From assembly GCA_964643885.1 (NCBI GenBank), contig CAZXUI010000001.1, positions 124,001 through 188,000 on the forward strand: 64,000 nucleotides of DNA, given 5' to 3'. The notes under the pieces were generated by a model. The model was not told the DNA's origin and did no database searches. It saw only the letters and a list, made by a program, of their open reading frames with translations. Both the position numbers and the translations under genes were made by a program. Every line of letters starts with the position of its first letter. Position 1 is the stretch's first letter. The stretch comes from CAADGL01 sp964643885. GTDB lineage: Bacteria > Planctomycetota > Phycisphaerae > UBA1845 > Fen-1342. Shown piece by piece: positions 25,869 through 34,910 of the stretch.

Positions 25869-27622
25869 AGGATCGCCTGTTGGCCGAGCCGCGGGGCCCA
25901 CGAATACACCTCACCGTAGCGGGTTCCGCGCACCGTCAGCTCCGAGAAGGAGTTGAGCGTCGCGTAGAGCGCGAAGAACTCGTTCAGCAGCGATGCGAAC
26001 AGGTACATATCGCCTTCGCCGGCGAAGCGGTCCTCGTTCATGTGCAGCAGAATGCTGGTTCCGCGGACGGCCGCTCCGCCGATGAGCCGCTGCACCGGGC
26101 GCGATTCGAGCGAGACGAGGCCTTCCAGGCGCAGGACGTTGGCCCGCGCGGCCTGGCGGTCGTACATCGCCTGGTAGTTGTATAGCTCGAGGATTCCGCG
26201 GAGCGCCTCGACGCTGCGCAGCGAGAGGTAATTGAGCGACAGGTGCGAGATCAGCCGCCAGTGCAGGCCGTGGCCCAGCGGCGGGCGCATCGAGCGCGAG
26301 ATCGGCGTGATGTTCCTGAAGCGGGCGAACTCGGGCGAGCCGGAGGTCGGCATGCTCACGTCGCCGGCCTTCAGGCGGGCGGCGAGGTTGCGGTTCGAGG
26401 CGGTCAGGTCGATCGAGATCGTCTCCGTCGGCGGGACGACGTGGCTCTCGTCGGCCGCGACGAAGGAGATGTAGGTATCCGTGCCCTCGCCGACGACGGA
26501 TTCGACCAGCCGCGTCTGGAAGTAGATGGCGTCCTGGCCGAGGCCGCCGACGTGCTGAAAGGCGTGCAGCGGGGGGTATTCGCGCCGCGTCGCCTCGCCC
26601 TGGACGATGCCGACCACGCGGTCGATCGAGTAGATCTCGTAGTGTTCCGGCGGCTGGCCGGTGGTGCTGGGGCGGACGCGGTACTGCGTCCGTGTGTGGT
26701 CGACCCGCAGGCCGTCGGCGAAGTGCGAAAAGAGGTTGACGATCGGCGTGGCGAAGAGGCGCAGCGAGTCGCGGTTGACGCGGAGCGATTCCTCCGGGCG
26801 GCGGCTGAAGGGCACGATGAGCTCGAAGCGGTTGGTGGCTTCGAGCTGATCGAGCCGCTCCAGGCCGGTGAAATCCAGGAAGAGGAACTTGGCCGGACAG
26901 GTGAAGTATTCCTGGATCAGGCGGTAGCCGACGAAGGAGTGCGGCGGATAGGGCAGCAGACCCTCGTTGTCGGCGAAGCCGGCCGGGCGGATGCTCGAGA
27001 TCGGCAGGCGCAGGCTGCGCTGGTTGTCCGGATTGCGCAGCTCGAGGTGGCGGCCGTAGCGGAGCACCCACAGGTAGATCGACGTGGCCGGCACGACGTC
27101 GTCGGCCAGGAAGAAGCGCAGACTGCGAAGGTTCACCTTGCCGATGGGGATCTTGCCGGTCGCCTTGAGGGTGATGCGCAGCAGAGCGTCCGATGCCATC
27201 GGCGTATCGAGCGATGCGTCTTCGACCGCCAGCGGCCCGACCTCGACGTCGAAGCAGGTGCGAAAGCGGCAGCGCGTGCCGTCGATCGGCACGGATTCGA
27301 CCTCCGTGCCGCGCGGCACCGACGTCATCTCCGTGAGCTGATCGGGCAGCGGCTGAAACTGGAGGATGGCCGTCGACGGGACCGGCCGCAGGTAATGCGG
27401 CCAGAGCAGCAGCATCATGGACTGAAAGAGCTCGGGCAGCTCGTCGTCGAGCTTCTGGCGGACGCGGCCGGTAAGGAAGGCGACGCCTTCGAGCAGGCGC
27501 TCGACGTCGGGGTCGGCGCCGGCGGATTCGAGCATGTGGGCCACGGCGGGGTGGGCGGCGGCGAACTCGCGCCCCATTTCGCGCAGGAAGGCGAGCTCTT
27601 CGAGATAGTAGGTGTTCGACAT
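25865..27622 (-). CDS. tssF: Type VI secretion baseplate protein TssF
   Basis: 585-aa T6SS baseplate wedge protein. The N terminus MSNTYYLEELAFLREMG and FAAAHPAVAHMLESAGADPD are hallmark TssF sequence, as are VERLLEGVAFLTGRVRQKLD near 41 and LLWPHYLRPVPS near 74. The ATG at 27622 is the family start; 17 upstream in-frame codons look non-coding. First gene of tssF-tssG-tssH; the usual neighbours tssE, tssB, tssC and hcp are absent on both sides. Upstream (27623-27868) lies a pair of direct repeats and then an unrelated gene. Confidence 0.93.
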   Translation of the reverse strand: MSNTYYLEELAFLREMGREFAAAHPAVAHMLESAGADPDVERLLEGVAFLTGRVRQKLDDELPELFQSMMLLLWPHYLRPVPSTAILQFQPLPDQLTEMTSVPRGTEVESVPIDGTRCRFRTCFDVEVGPLAVEDASLDTPMASDALLRITLKATGKIPIGKVNLRSLRFFLADDVVPATSIYLWVLRYGRHLELRNPDNQRSLRLPISSIRPAGFADNEGLLPYPPHSFVGYRLIQEYFTCPAKFLFLDFTGLERLDQLEATNRFELIVPFSRRPEESLRVNRDSLRLFATPIVNLFSHFADGLRVDHTRTQYRVRPSTTGQPPEHYEIYSIDRVVGIVQGEATRREYPPLHAFQHVGGLGQDAIYFQTRLVESVVGEGTDTYISFVAADESHVVPPTETISIDLTASNRNLAARLKAGDVSMPTSGSPEFARFRNITPISRSMRPPLGHGLHWRLISHLSLNYLSLRSVEALRGILELYNYQAMYDRQAARANVLRLEGLVSLESRPVQRLIGGAAVRGTSILLHMNEDRFAGEGDMYLFASLLNEFFALYATLNSFSELTVRGTRYGEVYSWAPRLGQQAIL

Positions 27623-27790
27623 GGCCGTGCCTGTCCCTCTGGCGTCGCGTCTGAGACCGCGGGCGCATCGCACGGGGGGTACGAATGCCCAGAGAGCGGG
27701 CCCCGAGCGACGGCTGGAGTGTACCGTGTGACGGGGCGGTGGTCATCTCGGTCGTGTCGTGAGTGGATCGCCGAAGACCGGGAGACCACG

Positions 27791-27848
27791 GGTTGAAAAC
27801 CTGTGCCGCAGGAGGATTCAGAGGTTGAAAACCAGTGCTACAGGAGGA
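27791..27848. repeat. Two 26-bp direct repeats upstream of tssF
   Basis: GGTTGAAAACCTGTGCCGCA plus GGAGGA (27791-27816) recurs as GGTTGAAAACCAGTGCTACA plus GGAGGA (27823-27848), with three mismatches and a 32-base period. GGTTGAAAACC is itself an imperfect palindrome. Function is unknown; operator-like or repeat debris are both possible. Confidence 0.6.
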
Positions 27849-27868
27849 CCAGCGGACGGAGGCCCGCC

Positions 27869-28651
27869 CTACCGCGATGTGGCGGAGAGCCGCGCGGCCG
27901 CCTCATCCAGAAGCGACCGGCCGAGGCGCAGGCAATCGAGCGATTCGTCCTCGACCTGGTCGGCGGCGGCGGACCAGGCGCGGTTGAGCTGGCGCTCGGC
28001 TGCGGCGAAGCGGTCCATCACCCGGGCGAAGCCGGACAGGCCGTGGGTCGCGGTGATCTCGGGGCGAGCGGCGACGAAGGCGGCCGCGTGAGTGGCCAGG
28101 GCGTTGCCCAGACGGGTCAGTATGAGGTTCAGGCGCTCGCGAGGGGGTTCCCCGGCCGCGCGCTCGTGCTCCGCCAGGAGCGCGTCGATCTCGCCACAGA
28201 GCGCGGCCAGCGAATCGCGGGCGCCGGCGACGGAGGCGGGCTCGGCCGAAGCCGCGCCGTTCGGCCGAGCCGGAGGGCTGCGCATGAGCCAGGCGCCAAG
28301 TGAGAGTCCGGCGCAGCCGAGCAGAAAAAGCCACCAGCCCGGCCAGCGGGCGAGCGAGAACTCCTTGACCTTCACGTAGCGCACGCCGGAGGCTTTGAGC
28401 TTCTCGACCAGCTCCGGCGTGAGCTGCTCGTCTTTTTGTGCCAGCGGCGCCAGCGGGCCGCGAGCATGGCGCATCGGCTCGCCGCTCTCGTCGAGCTTGA
28501 GGCCGGCCGGGGCGTTGAGCGTCAGCGGGGCGGCGCCGGAGCGCAGGGCATGGGCCTCGACCGCCTCGATGGACGGCTGATAGGCGGTGACGGTGCCGAT
28601 GACGCCGATCGTCAGGGAGATCGCGACCAGCAGGCTGCCGAGCGGTTTCAT
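27869..28651 (-). CDS. Membrane protein of unknown function, coupled to the OPT transporter
   Basis: 260-aa protein with an N-terminal membrane segment (SLLVAISLTIGVIGTVTAY, about 5-25) and a second one (WPGWWLFLLGCAGLSLGAWL, about 103-122). A small extracytoplasmic loop (about 26-100) lies between them, and a helical cytoplasmic tail follows (about 140-260, EIDALLAEHERAAGE, LNRAWSAAADQVEDE). I do not recognise the family. The start is 2 bases after the OPT stop, so the two are almost certainly co-translated and probably work together, perhaps as an accessory subunit. It is not related to tssF downstream. Confidence 0.75.
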   Translation of the reverse strand: MKPLGSLLVAISLTIGVIGTVTAYQPSIEAVEAHALRSGAAPLTLNAPAGLKLDESGEPMRHARGPLAPLAQKDEQLTPELVEKLKASGVRYVKVKEFSLARWPGWWLFLLGCAGLSLGAWLMRSPPARPNGAASAEPASVAGARDSLAALCGEIDALLAEHERAAGEPPRERLNLILTRLGNALATHAAAFVAARPEITATHGLSGFARVMDRFAAAERQLNRAWSAAADQVEDESLDCLRLGRSLLDEAAARLSATSR

Positions 28652-28653
28652 GA

Positions 28654-30915
28654 TCAGCCTCCCACCAGCACGATGGCGCTGAGCACGAGCGCGACCATCG
28701 CCTCACCGACGATCAGTCCCGCGCACAGCGGCACGCCCCATTCCTCCGCCCAGGCGCGGCCCATGATCTTCGCCGCGCCCATGTTCGCCATGCAACCGAG
28801 CCCGTAGGTCATGATGTAGACGACCGGCAGGTAGACCGACAGGCCGACAAGCACGCCGAGGCCGGGGAAACTGCCCAGCCCCAGCAGTAGGCCGAGCACT
28901 GCGCCCAGGCCGTAGAGTGCATAAGGCATCTCGCCGCCCTGTACGCCGGTGATGACGGCCTCGAGCGCCTGCGCCTGCGGCGCGACGGTGTCCGTGCCGG
29001 GGCCGATGGGGATGCCGGTCTGCTTGAGATTCACCTGCGCGATCAGCACGAGGGTCGACATCGCGACGACCGGCCCGATGATGATCGTCGCGATTTCGAG
29101 AATCTGCTGTCGGCGCGGCTGCGCCCCGACGAGGAAGCCCGTCTTCAGGTCGCCCATCATGTCCGCCGCGCAGCCGATCGCAACGCACAGGGCCGCGCCG
29201 AGCATCACGGCCGCGAGCACGTCCGCCTTGCCGCCCAGCAGCATCACCAGCACCACGGTGAGCAATGCGATCCCGGAGATGGGGGACCAGTCGGTCATGC
29301 CGGCGCATTGCACGATGATGATGCCCGCGAACCAGATCCAGACGATGGCGACGGCCGCGACGATCGCCTTCGTCGCGGCGGGCGGAACGCCGCCGAGCAG
29401 GCCGCCTGTGCCGTCGCTGGCGACGCCGCCACCGAGGAGCTCCGTCGCGACGAGGATCGCGGCCATCCCGAGCAAGGCCGTCACGAAGAGCTCCTTGAAG
29501 CCAAGCTCGTCGCGGCGCTCGCCCGGCCGGCCGGCCCGCAGGACGCTCCGCATCGCCTCGCGCATGGCCGGAAGGGCCGAGAGAATGCCCATCAGCGCTC
29601 CGCCGAGCAGCAGCCCGATGCCCAGCGGACGGTTGACCGTGCTGAGCGCGAAGCCGGGCACTTCGTGCGGGCGGACCGACTGCGGCACCCAGCCGAGCCA
29701 GAAACTGATCGGATTGAGAATCAGGTAGGCCAGCACGCCGCCGGCGAGAACCATCAGTCCGGCCCGGCCGGTCAAGTACCCGGCGCCGAGGGCGAATGGG
29801 GCGATGGCGAAGGCAAGTTGCATCTCGTCGGGCAGGCGGATGAGCCGGCCGAGGTCGAAGAGCTTGTTGCTGAGGATCAGGTCGGGCTTTCCGTCGCGGT
29901 CGCGGTCGACGCGAAGGCTCAGGCCGTCCCCCTCGGCGGCGGGCTCGGCCTGCATGCGCCAACCCAGGGAGCTGTATCCGGGCAGGGGGATCAGTGGCCA
30001 GCCGACGCTCCCGCTTCGCAGCGAATCCCAGTCGCGCTCGCCCTGATGGGCTTCGAGAGCGGCCAGCGCGAGCGCATCACTGACGCCGTCGGCCCGGACG
30101 GTCTCGAGCCGCGGGCGGGCGGCGCCGATGGCATCCTCATCGCCGGACAGACGGGCCTCGCGCAGGGCCGCTGCCGCGCGGCCGTGGTCGAGAACTTCCG
30201 GCGGGGCAGCGGCGGCCGCAATCCATGCGTCGATGCGGCGGGCCAGCTCGGCGTCGGCCGCGGAAATCTCACCGGCCGTGACCAGCGCATCGAGTTCAGC
30301 GGCATCGACCGTTCTTCGAAGGTCGGGCAGGCCGGCCGGCAGATACAGCAGGGCGCCGAGCAAGACGCCGATCACGAGCACGATGGATTTCTTCGGCCCG
30401 GCGCCGGGAGATTTCAGGATCGCGGCGACGGCCGTCGGGCTGGGGAAGCGCAGCCGCTCGATATCGATCATCTGCTTGCGCAGCGGCACGATGAATACGC
30501 AGCCGAGCACCGCGCCGCCCATGCACGCGAGTGTGATCAGCCAGAAGCTGGATTCGTCGAAGCTGAGCGGCAGACCGAAGAGCAGAAGCACCGGCACGGT
30601 GAAGATGATGCCGGAATTGGACTGATTCACGGCCGACGCCACGGTCTGCGTGATATTGACCTCAAGAATCGAACCGCGACGGAGCAGGCCGCGGAGCATG
30701 CCGAAGCCGAGGACGGCCGCGATGGCGCTGGCATTGATCGTGAAGCCGATCTTCAGGCCGGCGTAGGTGATAGCCGCGTTCATCACGGCCCCGAAGGCGA
30801 CGCCGAAGACGATGGCGCTGAGCGTGACCTCGCGGTAGCGCGTCTGGAACAGACCGTCGGCCCGAACGCCGGGCAGCGGCGAGGGCGCAGTCGGTGGAGC
30901 GCCGCGGTCGTACAT
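28654..30915 (-). CDS. OPT-family transporter
   Basis: 753-aa polytopic inner-membrane transporter of the oligopeptide transporter (OPT) family, which moves peptides or metal chelates with protons. Seen: TLSAIVFGVAFGAVMNAAIT near 30, GLKIGFTINASAIAAVLGFG, the conserved NITQTVASAVNQSN near 89, RLRFPSPTAVAAI near 155, and glycine-rich helices to the end. Between early helices (about 195-350) lies a long soluble insert with helical sequence and a calcium-loop-like DRDRDGKPDLILSN, not usual for OPT. The ATG at 30915 gives MYDRGAPPTAP. Substrate cannot be read from sequence. Confidence 0.88.
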   Translation of the reverse strand: MYDRGAPPTAPSPLPGVRADGLFQTRYREVTLSAIVFGVAFGAVMNAAITYAGLKIGFTINASAIAAVLGFGMLRGLLRRGSILEVNITQTVASAVNQSNSGIIFTVPVLLLFGLPLSFDESSFWLITLACMGGAVLGCVFIVPLRKQMIDIERLRFPSPTAVAAILKSPGAGPKKSIVLVIGVLLGALLYLPAGLPDLRRTVDAAELDALVTAGEISAADAELARRIDAWIAAAAAPPEVLDHGRAAAALREARLSGDEDAIGAARPRLETVRADGVSDALALAALEAHQGERDWDSLRSGSVGWPLIPLPGYSSLGWRMQAEPAAEGDGLSLRVDRDRDGKPDLILSNKLFDLGRLIRLPDEMQLAFAIAPFALGAGYLTGRAGLMVLAGGVLAYLILNPISFWLGWVPQSVRPHEVPGFALSTVNRPLGIGLLLGGALMGILSALPAMREAMRSVLRAGRPGERRDELGFKELFVTALLGMAAILVATELLGGGVASDGTGGLLGGVPPAATKAIVAAVAIVWIWFAGIIIVQCAGMTDWSPISGIALLTVVLVMLLGGKADVLAAVMLGAALCVAIGCAADMMGDLKTGFLVGAQPRRQQILEIATIIIGPVVAMSTLVLIAQVNLKQTGIPIGPGTDTVAPQAQALEAVITGVQGGEMPYALYGLGAVLGLLLGLGSFPGLGVLVGLSVYLPVVYIMTYGLGCMANMGAAKIMGRAWAEEWGVPLCAGLIVGEAMVALVLSAIVLVGG

Positions 30916-31299
30916 GTGGTCGAACTCCCTGCGGCGGGGAGTGGTCCCGCGGCCGCGCGACGGGGCTACAGGTCAGCCTGTGCCGAGGACGACCGGCCGT
31001 GGCGGTCGGGGTCGCCTGGGCGCGGCCGCCGTTCGATGGTTCTGGGGCATGGTACGGATTCATCGCGAGGGGGCAAGCGCCAAAGCGGACGAATCCGCCG
31101 TTCGCGCTCACGGGCGTTCACTCGCGGTGGAAATGGCGTTGCTCGGTCGTTTTGTTCGGTGTATATTAGGGTATTGGGAGATCCCCCGACCGACTCAGCC
31201 GCCGGGGATAACATCTTCTGGTAGCGTGGGCGTTTTGCGGATACAACCCGTTGTGGTCGAAGGGGTTGTGGTGATTCCAAAAAAACTGGTGCGGATTGT

Positions 31300-31354
31300 T
31301 TGACCACCACAATATCTTGGGTCATAATGAAGATTGCCCCACAAGATACGGACC
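31300..31354 (+). promoter_or_regulatory. nrdJ promoter with tandem NrdR-like boxes
   Basis: TTGACC (31300-31305), a 17-base spacer and CATAAT (31323-31328) form a near-consensus sigma-70 promoter. The spacer itself is CCACAATATCTTGGGT (31307-31322), matching 13 of 16 positions of the NrdR box ACACAATATATTGTGT. A weaker second box CCACAAGATACGGACC (31339-31354) starts 32 bases further on, the usual NrdR pair spacing. Repression by NrdR on promoter binding is inferred. The rest of the 553-base gap (30916-31468) is AT-richer, has repeated TTGTGGT motifs (31252-31272) and no gene. I found no cobalamin riboswitch. Confidence 0.65.
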
Positions 31355-31468
31355 GGTGGTCAGGTGTCTCGCGGGGTGGTTTATTCGGAGCCCCCGAACC
31401 TGGGGGCAGGTTCAGTTATCCGTCCATCTCGCTGCCCTTTTGAAGGGACTCAAAGGGAGGCTGTTTTC

Positions 31469-34400
31469 ATGGTAAGCCCCGCTGCCGACTCGCGCGCCGC
31501 TGAGCTGCGACTCTCCGAGAACGCCGTCAAGGTGCTGGAGGCGCGCTATCTCAAGAAGAACGAAGCCGGCGAGTGCATCGAGGGCCCGGCGGACCTGTTC
31601 GGCCGGGTCGCCCGGGCGATCGCGGATGTGGAGACGCTCTATGGCGGCACGGAGGCGCAGCGGCAGCACTGGGAGAACCGGTTCTACGACCTGATGGCCA
31701 GCGGGCGGTTCATGCCGAACTCGCCCACGCTGATGAATGCCGGCCGCGAGATGGGCATGCTCAGCGCGTGCTTCGTGCTGCCGGTGCGCGATGCGATCGT
31801 GGACATTTTCGACAGCATCAAGCACACGGCGATGATTCAGAAGGCGGGCGGCGGGACCGGTTTCGCGTTCGATGAGCTGCGGCCGACGGGCGACTACATC
31901 GCCAGCAGCGGGGGCACGACCAGCGGGCCGATCAGCTTCTGGAAGGCGTTCAGCGAGGCGACCAACGCGATTCAGCAGGGGGCGTTCCGCCGCGGCGCGA
32001 ACATGGGGATGATGTACATCCACCATCCCGACATCCTCAAGTTCCTGCACGCCAAGCAGGACCTGAACCAGTTCACGAACTACAACATCTCCATCAAGAT
32101 CACCGACGGCTGGATGAAGGAGTTTCTGGCCAGCCCGGATTCGCCGCACATCGTCCGCAACCCGCGCACCGGCCAGGCTTTCGTGCTGCCGCGCGACCTG
32201 GACATCTGGAAGTACGACATCCGCTCGCTGGTTCCGGTCGAGTGCGTCGAGCCGGTCAAGCCGACGGGGCGGGAGAAGTACTACACGACCCCGCGGCTGA
32301 CGGGCGAGCTGCCCGGCGAGCTGCGCGGCAAGGTCTACACCAAGCGCGACATCTGGGACTTCATCGTCCGCAACGCCTGGCAGACGGGCGAGCCGGGCGT
32401 GGTCTTCATGGACCGGATCAACGAGCACAACCCGACGCCGCACGTCGGCCGGATCGAATCGACGAACCCCTGCGGCGAGCAGCCGCTGCTGCCGTACGAG
32501 GCGTGCAACCTGGGCAGCGTGAACCTGGGGCTGTTCATCGAAGAGCCGTGCACGCCGAGCGCGCGGGTGAACTGGGACGCGCTGCGCGAGGCGGTGCATG
32601 AGTCGGTCCGATTCCTCGACAACGTGATCGACGCCAACAACTACCCGCTGGCGGAGATCGACGCGATCTGCAAGGCGAACCGCAAGATCGGCCTGGGCAT
32701 CATGGGCTTCGCCGATGCGCTCTATCGCCTGAACGTGCCCTACAACAGCGACGAAGGCTGCACCTGGGGCGAGCGCTTCATGAAGTTCGTCAATGACGAG
32801 GGGCACAACTACAGCGAGCACCTGGCCCGCGAGCGCGGCTGCTTCCTGAACTGGAAGGGCAGCCGCTGGCAGACGCAGGAAAACCGCCTGATGCGCAACG
32901 CCTGCGTGACGACCGTCGCGCCGACCGGCACGATCAGTATCATCGCCAACTGCTCCGGCGGCATCGAGCCGATGTTCTCACTGGCCTTCATCCGCAACGT
33001 GCTCCGCGGCCAGAAGCAGGGCGAAAAGCCGCTGGTCGAGGTGAACGAGACGTTTCGTCAGGTCGCCGCCGCGCGCGGATTTCTGAGCGACGCGCTGCTC
33101 GAGCGGATCGCCAGCGAGGGCACGCTGGCGCACATCGAGAGCATCCCCGCGGATGTGCGGCGCGTCTTCGTCTGCGCCCACGACATCGGTCCCGAGTGGC
33201 ACATGAAGATGCAGGCCGCCTTCCAGCGGCACTGCGACTCGTCGATCTCGAAGACGATCAACTTTCCGAACTCGGCCGCGGTCGAGGAGGTCGACAAAAT
33301 CTACCGCATGGCGTTCGAGCTCGGCTGCAAGGGCGTGACGGTCTATCGCGACGGCTGCCGCAGCTTCCAGCCGATGGCGCTCAAGAAGAGCGACAAGAAG
33401 GAGGAGGCTGCGAAGGCGGATGCGAAGGCCGGCGAGGCCAACCCGGCGGACCCTAAGCCGGCCGCGGCGGCAGCGGTGGTCGAGCCGCGCGTCGAGCGGC
33501 CGGTCCGGGAAATGCGGCCGGCGGCGGCGAGTGCGACGACTGCGACGACTGCGGCGATTGCGACGACTGCGGCGGCGCGGCTGGAGCCGATGGACCTGCC
33601 GGAGATCGTCAGCGGTCTGCGCATCCGCCAGATGACGCCCTTCGGCAACATGCACGTGAAGATCACCGTCGATCCGCGCTCGGACCGAGAGCTGGAGGTC
33701 TTCGCCCAGCTCGGCAAGGGCGGGGATGTGGCCACGAGCGATCTGGAGGCGATCTGCCGCATGATCTCGCTGTGGCTGCGCAGCGGCGGCAGTCTGCGGC
33801 ACGTCGTCAAGCAGCTCGAGGGGATCGGCTCGTCGCTCCAGATTCCCACCCGCACGGGGCGGATCATGTCGCTCGGCGACGGGCTGGCCAACGCGCTCAA
33901 GAAGTATGTGCGGGCCAAGGAGCGATTCGGGCTGCGGGCGCTGCTGCTGGGAGAGATCGACCCGGCCGTGATCGCGAACCCGAACCTACCGCCGCACACG
34001 CCGGAGCGCATGCCGGTCGACCGCGCGGTTCGCAGCGGGGCCAGTGGGGCCAGTGGGGGTAACGGCGGGCATCCGGATGGTGGCGCGCCGACGGTTGCGG
34101 CTCCGGTCGCAGGCCGGCTGGCGGCTGAGGCGGCCGTCGCGCGCGTCAGCGAGGCGGTTCGCACGATCGGCGGTGATTGCCACGGCTCGAAGGTGCAGCA
34201 GCCGGAGCGCGGCGAGCGGGCCGCGTCGCTGGCCGGCAACGGCAACGGGAACGGCAACGGGCATCATGCGGACGACGTGGCCACGGCGCTGCTCGAGGAC
34301 GATACGGCGGAGCTGCTGGATTCCGCGGCGGCCGAGCGCATGCTGATGGTCGACCCGGTCGAGACCATCGCGGTGACCTCGGATGAGGTGATCGAGCTTT

Positions 34401-34552
34401 CGGAGACGACGGTGGTCGCGGCTGCGGCCGGGGTCGGTGCGGATCACGACGTGGCGGAGCACTATAAGCTCAAGTGTCCGGAGTGCGGCAGCGGGCTGGC
34501 CTTGCAGGAAGGCTGCCGCAAGTGCTACGGCTGCGGCTGGAGCGCGTGTTGA
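31469..34552 (+). CDS. nrdJ: Ribonucleotide reductase class II, B12-dependent
   Basis: 1027-aa adenosylcobalamin-dependent enzyme reducing ribonucleotides to deoxyribonucleotides for DNA synthesis, with or without oxygen. Seen: RFMPNSPTLMNAGREMGMLS with the redox Cys in SACFVLPV (near 100), QKAGGGTGFAFDELRP near 130, the active-site region ESTNPCGEQPLLPYEACNLG near 330, and VAPTGTISIIANCSGGIEP near 487. An Ala/Lys linker leads to a TSCPD domain (about 711-795). A second low-complexity stretch precedes the C-terminal CPECGS...CRKCYGCGW swinging-cysteine tail. AAGGGAGG lies eight bases before the ATG at 31469. Upstream are a promoter and NrdR-like boxes. Confidence 0.96.
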   Translation: MVSPAADSRAAELRLSENAVKVLEARYLKKNEAGECIEGPADLFGRVARAIADVETLYGGTEAQRQHWENRFYDLMASGRFMPNSPTLMNAGREMGMLSACFVLPVRDAIVDIFDSIKHTAMIQKAGGGTGFAFDELRPTGDYIASSGGTTSGPISFWKAFSEATNAIQQGAFRRGANMGMMYIHHPDILKFLHAKQDLNQFTNYNISIKITDGWMKEFLASPDSPHIVRNPRTGQAFVLPRDLDIWKYDIRSLVPVECVEPVKPTGREKYYTTPRLTGELPGELRGKVYTKRDIWDFIVRNAWQTGEPGVVFMDRINEHNPTPHVGRIESTNPCGEQPLLPYEACNLGSVNLGLFIEEPCTPSARVNWDALREAVHESVRFLDNVIDANNYPLAEIDAICKANRKIGLGIMGFADALYRLNVPYNSDEGCTWGERFMKFVNDEGHNYSEHLARERGCFLNWKGSRWQTQENRLMRNACVTTVAPTGTISIIANCSGGIEPMFSLAFIRNVLRGQKQGEKPLVEVNETFRQVAAARGFLSDALLERIASEGTLAHIESIPADVRRVFVCAHDIGPEWHMKMQAAFQRHCDSSISKTINFPNSAAVEEVDKIYRMAFELGCKGVTVYRDGCRSFQPMALKKSDKKEEAAKADAKAGEANPADPKPAAAAAVVEPRVERPVREMRPAAASATTATTAAIATTAAARLEPMDLPEIVSGLRIRQMTPFGNMHVKITVDPRSDRELEVFAQLGKGGDVATSDLEAICRMISLWLRSGGSLRHVVKQLEGIGSSLQIPTRTGRIMSLGDGLANALKKYVRAKERFGLRALLLGEIDPAVIANPNLPPHTPERMPVDRAVRSGASGASGGNGGHPDGGAPTVAAPVAGRLAAEAAVARVSEAVRTIGGDCHGSKVQQPERGERAASLAGNGNGNGNGHHADDVATALLEDDTAELLDSAAAERMLMVDPVETIAVTSDEVIELSETTVVAAAAGVGADHDVAEHYKLKCPECGSGLALQEGCRKCYGCGWSAC

Positions 34553-34573
34553 GGGCTGAGGGCTGAGGTGCGG

Positions 34574-34641
34574 CGGCCCGCCGGCGGGCCGGACGACGAA
34601 CCAGATTCTCCAGGCGGGGCGGGCTCTCGGGCTCGCCCCGC
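34574..34641. terminator. Palindromes after nrdJ
   Basis: An 18-bp perfect palindrome, CGGCCCGCCGGCGGGCCG (34574-34591), is followed by a hairpin with 8-bp arms, GCGGGGCG (34614-34621) and CGCCCCGC (34634-34641). They begin 22 bases past the nrdJ stop and are the likely transcript end, although no T-run follows. Confidence 0.45.
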
Positions 34642-34807
34642 GTGCGTTTCAGCGCGGTAGGCCGGAGGCGCGAGGCGTGCACCATTTGTAGTGATTTCTT
34701 CCGGGGCGGAGCCCAGCCGGCGGGCGGCGGGGCCGGCAGAATTTGCGCAAAGTTAACGCGGCAGTCGTGGAAACTACAGCCTTGGGGCGTAGAATGCGGG
34801 TCAAGGT

Positions 34808-34860
34808 GGGGAGAGCGACCATCCGTCTTCCGGCGCCGTCGCGCCGGAAGATGTCTCCCC
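34808..34860 (+). promoter_or_regulatory. Two-tier hairpin in the leader of the PEP-CTERM gene
   Basis: Outer arms GGGGAGA (34808-34814) and TCTCCCC (34854-34860) enclose a perfect inner stem, CTTCCGGCGC (34827-34836) and GCGCCGGAAG (34841-34850), with a CGTC tetraloop. It ends about 35 bases before the AGGAGGAGG ribosome site of the next gene. The TCTCCCC arm could also pair with that site, so translational control is conceivable. The rest of the 358-base gap 34553-34910 holds only the nrdJ palindromes. Confidence 0.5.
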
Positions 34861-34910
34861 AATCCTGTGGCGCAAGGTATGATTCCGTTCTTTTCAGGAG
34901 GAGGACTGTG

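Noticed and set aside
30916..31468. Cobalamin riboswitch upstream of B12-dependent nrdJ
   Set aside because: No B12-box-like conserved core found; the region is better explained by a promoter with NrdR-like boxes.
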